From Calliopum simillimum (Eukaryota; Arthropoda; Insecta; Diptera; Lauxaniidae): a stretch of 64,000 bases of DNA. The DNA lies in assembly GCA_951812925.1 (NCBI GenBank), contig OX638369.1:65300228-65364227 (forward strand). Reading direction: 5' to 3'. The notes under the pieces were generated by a model. The model was not told the origin of the DNA, ran no database searches, and was given only the letters and a program-made list of their open reading frames with translations. Of the stretch, positions 1-10,100 are shown in pieces. Position 1 is the stretch's first letter; each line of letters begins with the position of its first letter. Position numbers and translations under genes: made by a program.

Positions 1-1266
1 TATTACAACAATCAGTGTTAAACACTATAATATTAATTTACATTTCATATTTCGTCACCTTTATGCAGAAATAATAAAGCCCAAAATTTAAAAATATGTT
101 TTTTTTTTTTTTATTAAAAGAAAGTTTGGTAGTTACAATTTTATATCTATTACAATAATTCTGTGGCCACAGTAAGCAACTGATCAAAATGCGGAGCGTA
201 TATGTTCTCTTGAAATGTTTTGATGAACAAACCAGAACCAAGACCATAACAGTCTTGGTCTTGGTTTATGATTGTCTTTGAAAATTTAGAGCTTCCGAAC
301 AATTTGTTGTTTTGCTATGATTATGGCACAGTTGGAAAGGTGTTGTCGCGTCGTATCAATGTCTTGGCTAATTCTTTGGAAAAGATCATCTGGTTAAAAT
401 GTTATGATCTTTTGAATGAAAACATATAAAAACTTTATACAAAATATATCAGAAATTTTATGTTCTTAAAAAAAAAAAAAAAATTTTATAGTGCATATTC
501 GTCAGATTTACAGTTTGGTGAAAATTAACAAAGTTATGATTTTATAAATTTTCATGGTTCGGGAAAACCCTTTTTTTTTGTAATATATATCTTAGAAACT
601 GTAAGGTATAGGGAAAAAGTGGTCATAATGCATAATGCAGGTAACTAACTGAATTTTTTAAATAATTTTTTTTTTTTTACATAAAATTAATGATATTATT
701 TTTGTAACAAAGTATAAAATTCGATTTTTTTAATGCTGATGTCTTTTTATTTTGCTTAATTTTTTAACATAAATTTTCTGTTCAATTCTGTTTAAAAATC
801 CGATAAATATACCGATATGCCGATTTTTCGAACATAAAGGCGCAAAATTTATGGCTTGATGTGGTTCGATTTACTTCGTAAAAAAAAATAAAAAAATTGT
901 AAACTTAAAATCAATTTTTAAAGTGGTAATCTGATGAAAAATACCCCATGTAGTTTCTAACGGGGGTCTATTGTTCCTGATGCGGAAAGTCATTCCAAAG
1001 TTATGACCTTTTGAATGAATACAGATGAGAACTTCATACAAAGTATATAAGAAATCACATCTTTCTAGAAAAAACACGTAACTTTTTATTATTTTTATAG
1101 CGCCTAAAAAGTCCTTTCCAACAAAGGTCTGTTCTTTAAGATATGGGAAGTCATTCCAAAGTTATAACATTTTGAATGAAAGCAGTTGGGTGAAAAAATA
1201 TATAAGACAAACTTCAACAAAAAAAATATTTTTTGTTTTCCATAAAAGTTTTGCATTCTTCAGCAC
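1..1266. repeat. AT-rich DNA with degenerate tandem units
   Basis: A phrase 'AAAGTTATGACCTTTTGAAT' followed by 'CATACAAAGTATATAAGAA' occurs, with divergence, at about 400-480, 985-1080 and 1147-1215. The last two are about 162 bp apart. Long A and T runs separate them. No coding potential was recognised. Confidence 0.5.
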
Positions 1267-1269
1267 AAT

Positions 1270-2019
1270 TTTCTAAAATTCTCAAAGAATTTCCAAAAAT
1301 CACTCGGATTGCCTAGCAAGGCACTCCAATACAATCTTCAGTAGTACATTGTATCGAAACAACAGGCCGTCCAATTTTTTCACGTCTACGACGCTTGTCG
1401 CCAGACAAACTTGCCGCTGCACGCACCGAGTTCGAAAACCTTATGAAGCTTGGGATATGCAGACCTTCGAAAAGTTGTTGGTCTAGTCCGCTCGACAGAA
1501 ACCCGATGGCTCGTGGCGACTATAGTGCCCTGAACGCTGTCACCACTCCCGACTGATATCCGTTGTCATATCTTCAAGATTTCACAACAATTTTGCATGG
1601 AAAGACTATTTCTTCAAAAGTCGACTTGCAAACAGCGTTCCATTAAGTTCCCGTACAACCAGACGATGTTGCGAAAACAGCCATCATAACGCCCTTTGGT
1701 TTATTCGAGTTGCTCTTTATGACGTTTGGGTTGCGGAATGCAGCTCAAACACTCAAACGACTACTACATGATGTTTTCCAAGGACTCGATTTTGTGTTTT
1801 CGTACATGGATGATTTGCGCATAGCGTGTTCATCCCCAGAGGAGCACCAAAAACATTTGAGGATAGCTTTCGAGCGTCTACAGAACCATCGTCTGGCAAT
1901 TAACCTAGCTAAATGTGAATTCGGTAAGTTAAAAATTTTGTTCCTCGGTCAAAAGGTATCAACTGAAGTCATACAGCCCCTGCCAGAACGCATTGAGGCA
2001 GTAAAAATTTCAAAAAACT
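1270..2019 (+). pseudogene. Ty3/gypsy reverse transcriptase fragment
   Basis: In one frame with stops the sequence gives RRLSPDKLAA, EFENLMKLGICRPS, GDYSALNAVTTPD, SKVDLQTAFH, TPFGLFELLFMTFGLRNAAQ and the polymerase motif YMDD (1806-1817), followed by NLAKCEFG and FLGQKVS. TAG near 1314, TGA after TTPD and TAA after QTAFH break it, and part of the region before GDYSALN is deleted. The frame ends at ISKN near 2019, where the RNase H domain should begin. Confidence 0.88.
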
Positions 2020-2059
2020 AGCTGCCGACCATTTGGAACTTCAAAATTACGTAAAAGGT

Positions 2060-2998
2060 TTCTGCAGGCCATGCATAACATGTGCCATCCAGGTACTCGA
2101 GCAACAGCTAAATTGATGATGCAAAAATTCATTTGGCCCAAGATAAGAAAGGAAAGCACCGAATTTGCTCGTATCTGCAAGCAGTGTCAAAACTTTATGG
2201 CACACGAAAACATCACTCAGCCCATACAAGCTAGTAGACGTTGCTTTTCACATACAAACGTAGACATCGTTGGACCATTTCCGCCTAGTGATGGATATCG
2301 CTATTGTCTTACGATTATGGATAGGTTCAGTCGGTGTCTAGAGGCAATACCTATGGTGGACATGACAGCAACAACAGTCGCTCAAACACTCATATCAGGC
2401 TGGATCGCTCGGTTTCATTCCAGTAAGCATCACCAGCGACCAAGGTCGTCAGTTCGACTCTCAATTCTTCCGTAAGCTAACACAGTTCCTTGGAATCAAA
2501 CATTTGAAAACAACACCCTGCCACCCGCAATCAAATGGGCTCATAGAAAGATGGCATAGAACATTTAAGGCATCAATTTTGTGCCATGATCCAAATAGGT
2601 GGGCAAAATTTTTGCCGCTCATTTTGCTTGGCCTACGCATTCCTTTGAAATTTTTCTCTCCGCTGACACGAACGAAAACTGAGACCGAGGTAGTCAACGA
2701 TTTGTGTGACGCCATGTAGATTATTCAACCACAACAAACAACTTGGCCTAGACCAAGTCAACGGCAGAAATATCAGCGTATCTTTAAATCGTCTTAAGCC
2801 AGCGTACATTGCTGAAGAGTCGCCTCCAGTGGAAAATAACCCTACTCCGAAAACAAGTTGGGATAATCCATCAGCAATTACTTTATCGCCTACAACAGAG
2901 TCTACAACAACAGCTACTATCACATCTCCAGCACCAGTATCAACTAAAGCTACTCGCTTCGGTCATCATGTGAGGTGTCCTCAACGTTTCTCATGAGC
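2060..2998 (+). pseudogene. Ty3/gypsy integrase fragment, frameshifted
   Basis: The zinc-binding HHCC finger is visible ([11 protein letters not shown] ... CKQC), then the catalytic core with the first Asp in NVDIVGPF. A frameshift near 2416 moves the second Asp ([10 protein letters not shown]) to another frame, and the Glu lies in SNGLIERWHRTF. A Pro/Thr-rich tail ends at TGA 2996. Only about 40 bp separate it from the RT fragment, so RNase H and the connector were deleted. Confidence 0.88.
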
Positions 2999-3023
2999 TC
3001 GGCTTAGTCTAGCCGGGGAGTAC

Positions 3024-3311
3024 TGTAGCAGCCCTGTTTTTGAGTTCTTAAATTTCGAATAAAAATTGTTAATTGGCAACACTGATGCGCAAATCACTTT
3101 TTAGGTCCTTTCCGGATGTCAAACGGTGTGCACGCGTTTATTAGAATTCTCTTTAAATATTAAAATAAGTTATTTGATAGTAATAAATAATAAAAAGTAA
3201 GTTGGTCTTCAATTTATTTCAATCAGGAAGATAAGAATCTTTTGAGGACACGCCAACAAACTTTACGTATTATAAGAGGCCCCAGTTAGACTTCCGCGTT
3301 CGGCTCTAACA
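3024..3311 (+). repeat. Candidate 3' LTR of the gypsy remnant
   Basis: It begins TGTAGCAGCC directly after a purine-rich tract and contains AATAAA signals near 3057 and 3186-3196. The end at ...CTCTAACA is a guess because no second LTR is in the window to compare. Confidence 0.5.
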
Positions 3312-4097
3312 TTCTGGTTGGTCAAAACCAAAGGGGCCCTATTTGACGCCAAACCAAATATTGCAATCGCGAAATATAACTTCAAAAATAACGAAAAAAC
3401 TATGTTGTATTCTAATATAATTTCGTCTTTTCTCTCGGGGCTGAAATACCATCTCTTCAGAAGATTAAAGCATCTCCAACTTCAAACATGAATATCTCAA
3501 AACCCTGCAAGTATATTGAAAATTCCTACGATGGTTTCAGATTCTGCGTCAAAAAGTACATAAGACTGCACATGTGAAATGTGCTTGTGATATAAATGCT
3601 TGAAATATCGTCTGCATCCTTATATTTTCATTATTTTAGTTAAACATTATAACAACCAGTACATAACTTAGATCAAGATATATATTTTTTATAATATTTA
3701 AACCGGAAAAAAGGGCTCTTACTTAAAAGTTACATTTCTCTGACAATTTTTGTGCAAGAAAGATGTTTAAAAAACGAAAATGTGTAGAATTGCGTCAGCT
3801 CTGTCAAACATTTTTTTACATCTTAAAACCTCCAAAAAGGAGCTGTGGACTTCTTCTTCTGTTTTGCATAATTATTTAGGCCTAATAAACTATGCCAAGT
3901 TTCAAGACTGCAGATTTTTTTTTCGCGACATTTCAACTATTTAGATGCTTTTACTACATACTTTCATTCTTTAACTTAGAGAAAGAATGTTCAGAGTCAC
4001 TTAGTACCCATGGATTTTGCTCCGTTTTGATTCTTATTTTATGAATGAACGTATTTTTTGTTATCTAAAATATTTTTTTTCTTTAATGTACTTATAG
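3312..4097 (+). other. AT-rich stretch upstream of the first recognised DPP-like exon
   Basis: No coding, TIR or RNA signal was recognised. It ends with the pyrimidine-rich acceptor of exon 4098, so at least its right part is likely intron. No promoter motif could be supported. Confidence 0.4.
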
Positions 4098-4190
4098 ATT
4101 TACATTGAAGCATTGAAGAATACCCAGGCAATCGTGGAGCGTAGTCTTTTACGCAATGATGGTGGTGGTGGTGCAATGAGAGAATTTAAC
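4098..4190 (+). CDS. DPP-like gene, 5' coding exon A (alternative or long N-terminus)
   Basis: It is preceded by a pyrimidine run and TTATAG and followed by GTAAGT. The open frame (31 codons) contains EALKNTQAIVERSLL and a four-glycine run, and ends in phase 0, which fits the acceptor at 4374. The frame upstream is closed by TAG at the acceptor, so it must be spliced from an earlier exon not identified here, unless translation starts at the internal ATG (4176). It has no recognisable domain and would lengthen the cytoplasmic tail. Confidence 0.55.
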
Positions 4191-7100
4191 GTAAGTCGAC
4201 CTTATATATAACAAAAGTATCCACCACCACCTATTGAAACACATGATGCCTGATGTCAAGAGCAGTCGATCTATTTGCTAGCGTTCCTGAAAAGATCTAC
4301 AATACTTAATAGACATACCATAGAAGGTTTAGTTTAACCAAATTCAAAACCGGATTTCTTTCTCCTTCTATAGCGCAGTTTCAGCCGCTCTACCATTCGG
4401 TTTGGTGATAGGAAACATTTGCAACCGTCTAATCCTATGAGCTTCCGTCATAGTAATAAAAATATCATAAATCGATTTTTTAAATTAAACCAACCTTAGT
4501 TGTTCCAACATATATAACAATGCATGCGAATGCGGCATCTGACCGTGGTGCTGGTGGTTCATGGCGTTTACCACCCGATGAAACATTGCAAGTACAGGAT
4601 CCCAAAGTAAAAGATGAGGATTTAGACGATGAAGGACATAACTGGCGAAGTATTGTTTTTTCTTTGCTTGTGATAAGTTTCGTCATTGCTGGTATAATAA
4701 CGGCAATTTATTTATTAGGGTAAGTAAATATAACATTTAATTGAAATGACTTCTTACATACATACGCGTTATACAGTACCGAGATCCTGTCTCAAAAGTT
4801 GTCTCGAAAATTTCCTTATTAGATTTATGTACATAAAGGTGAAAGGGGTTCAAGATTTACTTATGTTTGCTTATACAGGAGGGCGAGTCATTAAAAACCT
4901 TACGTAAGACAAAAAGCATAAAAAATTTTAAATTTAAGTCTACGTCTAGACCTTATAATTCATTTGAAGTGTAAAGGACTTTTTCAATACCCATATAATT
5001 ATGTTTGTCCCTCTGTCAAGTAGCAACTAAATAGTAGAATTTGTTATCGATGTGGTCTTTACCATGCCTCCAAAAGGTAAGGAATCCATGGACATTAAAA
5101 ATTTCGTAATTTTCTGTTTTCTTCAAGCGCTATTGCTTTAATTCAAAAACTTATTTAGTTCCCGAATTCCAAATTCCAATTTTTATTTTAAGATTTAAAA
5201 AAATGCTTATCATTGTTCACGATTTGCTTTTTTGCGCATATGAGGATGGGGTCTAGAATCATTTAAAACATGCTTACGTCATACTTGAACGGCCCAATAT
5301 ATACTTTAAAATAACCTTATTAAAAACTCAATGCTAAAAGAACAAATAATTTTAAATCAAAAAGTTGTTTTGATAGAAAACTGCAAGCTAAGTAAAATGA
5401 GTTGTGAGAAGACTTTGAAATAATTTTTTTTTTTAAAGGTAAGTCAAACATTAAACTTTAAAATTGTTTTAATATGAGTTTAAAGAAAACTTTAAACTAA
5501 AGTTGACTCAAAACTTTTTCTTTAGAAATTAAAAGTTTAAATTTTCTTTCTTATAAATATATCAACAAGGCGACAAAAACTTTGAAATTCACTGAACCCG
5601 AATATCGCATTTAAAAACAAAAAAGTTGGTTTTCTTAACGAAATACTTGAGCTTCAAAAAATGTATTAATTTCCTTTTTTGGTAAAAAAATAAACGTTTT
5701 ATACCCATTTTTTGTCGACTACTTTTTTTCGAGTACATACCTTACTGTAAAAATATTTTGTATCTGAATCGAGGACATATAGGTATATATATAGGTATAA
5801 CACATTACTAAAATCGGAAAATTAAAATTCTTACTTGGTGCTTTACGTGGAAAACCCCGATTTACATAATTTCCCGGAAAAATTGCGAGGAACCATTTTG
5901 AAATGTCGTTCAGAGGAAAATTCTCTATCGATAGGTATAGGTTTTATGAACCTTGGAATTAGTGCAAGCGTCACATCTAATTTGACTGGTCTATAAAATT
6001 TATTCAAAGATTTATAGCTGTGTGTATATTTAGTTTCTATGAAAATCGCGATTTCAACCCTTTGGGGAAAATTTGTTTTTTTTTTGTATTTTTCACTGAA
6101 TAGCAGAGCGCGAAATGAAACTTTTATACACCGAAGCATTGCTTAAATGTCTTTAATCTTAAACTATAAGAAATTTAGATTATCCTTTAGAAAATTTCGA
6201 TTTCTTTAAAATTTTTGCCGTTTTTAATTTAGTTCTTAGGTTAAATTTTATGTACACTAGCCTGTTTTAGAAAGGTTGTATTGCACTGTTGATCTGGCGA
6301 CGATATGTATTAAAGTGCGTGTGGAAGAGACACTGACGATACGAGTATGTAGATGATTGCATTACGTTTTTCCAACAATCAAATATATTCCTTGGGTAAA
6401 GACAAAGCAAATTAACAAATTCTCGGATATAAATTTTAGCATATCGAGCCATAACCGCCAAAAAGACTTAACTGACACGATTTAAGATTTCCATTTTTTG
6501 ATGGAAATCGGCAAGTCGTGCCCATACATATCTTCCCTTCAAATTTCATAACTGTAAAAAGTACCATTGTTTTCTTGGCGGCTAGGGCTCGATATATATA
6601 TGTTACCTTTTTTCAAAATGGTTGGAGAATTAAAATCGCAGCAAATTTGATCTCCAGATCAAAAAACAAAATTTCTGTGATAAAAACTTAAAAAAAAGTT
6701 TTTAGAAGTACGTGGAAATTCTCTTCATCATGTTTTTTATCGATGCCTTTCCTCGGCTTGGATTCTTGGAGAATTGGTTTCATTATCAAAACATGACGAA
6801 AAAAATCAAAATAATTTTTAACAAATTTAATTTGACGATGTTTATCTATTCGAGATTCGCACGAAAAGAAAGAAACACACTTTTCTAGGACGACCCTTTG
6901 CGTACTATGTACTAAAACTCTGTGTTTTTCACTACTTTTCGGAACATTCAACCATTACTCCACTTCTGAAGGTGGTCGTTTTATTTTCTGCTGGGATACT
7001 TTCTACTCAGTTGCATTTGTCCAAGTCAAACTTATGAAAACTATCACGCGTTGATATTACATTGAAAAATTTCAATAATTTTTAGGGATGAAATCAAATT

Positions 7101-10100
7101 TTTACCCGAATAGAAAAAAGTTCAGGTTGAGATCCGATTCGGATCAGGCTTGCCTAAAGAATGATCAGGAACGAGTCAGGAACGTCACACCTCATATGAA
7201 ACGGACCTGATCCGGATCCCATAAAGTTTTCAGGAACGGATCAGAATATTTCAGGGCCTCATCAGAAAAGTAATATATTTATTATTGAGGATCGGATCAT
7301 ATCCATATAAATAAATTTAAATTTTCTCCGCTTCCCTCAAACATTTTGTAGCATTTGTTATAATATAAACATAATAACCACCAAAAATGTGTTTGAGAAA
7401 ACTTTCTGTGGTCGTTTTGATATGGTATGTTTATTTAGCTCTGCAAATTTGATGCTATACTGATTTAAACAACGCACTTGGACCGTATTAAGGTTTTGGT
7501 ATCAGATCTTGATGAGGAACTGATCAGATGGCCGTATTAAGGAATTCCGGATCCAGATCTGATCCTAATCCGGAATTCCTGAACTAATTTCTTGTTGGGT
7601 GAATACGAAAGAAAAACCAAATTTTAACAAGATTTTGACAAAAACTTTGCCTTATAAAATACATTTCCTGAATGGTTAATTTTTCATCGAATATTATGAA
7701 AGAATGATTAAGCGTAAGTTAATTTTTTTTTTTAAGGAAAATACATCGATGTATATTTTGGTAAAGGACATGAGAGTTACCACTCATATCTGGTATTTTT
7801 TATTGATGTAACTTTAAGAGTACATTATCATATATTTTTCTTCGATTTTTTATAGCAGTTTTCATATTTATTAGATACGTTGACGAGCTGCTGTACTGGT
7901 CTGGTCGTCGGATGATACTGGACGAGTATTTGCAAGGAGATTTAACACCCACACGTCTGCAACCAGTATGGGTAACGACACGCAAGTACGTTTTTCAATC
8001 GGATGATGGCGGTCTTGCGGTTCTAGATACGGCTACGAACACCGTGAACACTCTCGTAACGAATCACACTCTACGGCAGCTAAACGTTCGTAGTTATCAT
8101 TGTTCATATGACTTACGATACGTGTTGTTTAGACACAATGTAAAAAAGGTAAATTTCATTCACTGATTTTTTTGGGTATGCATCACGGTGTTCAAACAAG
8201 CTATTTTAATATGGCGTTGTATGATTAATATATACCTATACATTAGGGTGGGCCAAATTGTATGGAAGAAATTTTGCCAACCTCAGCTACCCCTCTATGT
8301 GAAAATTCATTCAATTATTGGGTGTACAACTTAGAAACCGGAATTTTTTAGCGAAATTTGATGCTTTATTGTGGAAAAATGTTACAATATATTTTATTCA
8401 AAGTATTGTTCATTGGAAGCTACAACATTTCCCCATCTTTCAGGCAATTTATGAATTCCATCCCAAAAAAATTGCGCCGGCTTGGCGGCCAAAAATGAAT
8501 CGAGCCATTTTCCGATATCTTGAACTTAAGTGAACCGTATTCCTGATAGGGCATTCTGCATTGATCGGAATAAATGGTAGTCTGGTGGTGCAAGGTCTGG
8601 GCTATAAGGCGGATGAGGCAAAATTTGTATAGATTTCCCATCCGTTGTTTTCCAGGTAATTTTTGACTGGGGCAGCAATATGGGGCCGAGTGTTATCGTG
8701 GTGGTCGCATACGTTGGCCGCTCTGCCTGGATTTTCTGCTTCAATCGGATCAATTGTTGACGATAGAGTTGAGCATTAATGGTTTGGCCACCTGGCAACA
8801 GCTCATAATGGATCACACCTAGCTGGTCCTGACCAGGACGTTCTTTGTCTTCGACATCAAAATCACCACTTTTAAACCGTCGAAACCACTCACGACAGCT
8901 TGATTCAGCTGGAGCATAGTCCCCATAAACTTCTACAAGCAAACTATGACTTTCCGCAGCAGTTTTCTTTGCAAAAAAATGACCCAACAGAACCTCCCGC
9001 AAATGCTGTCTTTTTCTCCAATTTTCGAAGTTATTCATCGTGAAAAATAATAATGATGCACACAAGATAAAATTGTTTTGTTGACTGATTTTGACAGCTG
9101 TCAAATGTACCTTCAAAATGACATATATATGAAGTTCGAGCTTTCACGATATTTGTTAGTACGGACATCCACCGTCAAATTCCGGTTTTTAAGTTGTACA
9201 CCCAATATAAGAATAAATGCCAAAGGAACGATACCCCTTCGTTCAACTTTAGTTCGGCGCATTTTCAATTGAAAATTTTACCTTGCTTTTAATATTTATT
9301 TTTTTTACAACATTTTGAAAAAGCTTATAGAGACAAAATTAAAGCCATAATATGAATTGGCTAGCATTCTGTTAAAAATTAATAAAATTAGGTTCTGTTT
9401 ACACGAAAAGTTTACTTGATGGTGTGGAATTGATGTTGTATATTCAAAAAATTGATATTGGTCAAAAAGCTACTTTCATATAAAAAAAATACGCTGAACT
9501 AAAGTTGAACGAAAAGGTATGATTCCTTTGCCATTTATCATTAGAATTGAATGAACTTTTACATAGGGAGGTAGCCGAGGTCGGCCCACCCTACTATACA
9601 TATTAGACTGACAAAAAAATTTCGCGACTTTCTATTATCTTCGTAGCACATTTGGAACTGGCTTCCATTTTAGGTATACTTGAAGCTCTCCAAATTATGA
9701 AAACATGCGATACCTAGTTTTGCCTAACAGGTCAGAAATCCGGGCACACACTGGGACCCAACAAGAAAAATGTGTAATTTAATTCATTTCTCTGAAAGCA
9801 TTTTACACAAATGGATGACATCTGTTAGATATGTAAAGAATAACACTTGAATTAATATCTAGTAGAAAAACGGGCGGTGCCACTCCAATCAACAAATATA
9901 ATTCGTGAAGCATGCATCAGTAACTCAAAATTCACGTTTTCTGAGTTGTGACGTTCTTGTAGTAAATGAGCGATATGTATTTTCTAAGGAGAGTTAAAAA
10001 TAAGTAAATCAAACAAAAACTAAAATATTTTTTTCGATGTATTTGTCGATTTTGAGATATCCTAACTTAAAAGTAAAGCTTTCAACCACTATGTCATAGC

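Larger units (their letters stand above)
1267..3311 (+). mobile_element. Decayed Ty3/gypsy LTR retrotransposon, 5' part missing
   Basis: In order on the + strand there are a reverse transcriptase fragment, an integrase fragment, a tail with a purine-rich tract (CCGGGGAGTAC) and a candidate 3' LTR starting TGTAGCAGCC. Gag, most of protease, RNase H and the 5' LTR are missing. The RT phrasing (RRLSPDKLAAAR, FGLRNAAQT) is typical of insect gypsy elements, possibly CsRn1-like; the clade is a guess. Confidence 0.85.
8244..9593. mobile_element. hAT-like non-autonomous element with 8-bp duplication, interrupted by a mariner
   Basis: Termini TAGGGTGGGCC (8244) and GGCCCACCCTA (9593) form the TIR, flanked by identical CTATACAT at 8236-8243 and 9594-9601. 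A longer subterminal inverted repeat includes GCGCYGAACTAAAGTTGAAC. Eight-base duplications are typical of hAT (also P) elements. Another damaged copy lies at 36195-36825. Without the mariner it would be about 460 bp. Confidence 0.8.

Noticed and set aside
5843..6951. Minus-strand ORFs in the first large intron as nested genes
   Set aside because: Lys/Phe/Ile-rich translations of AT-rich DNA without conserved motifs.
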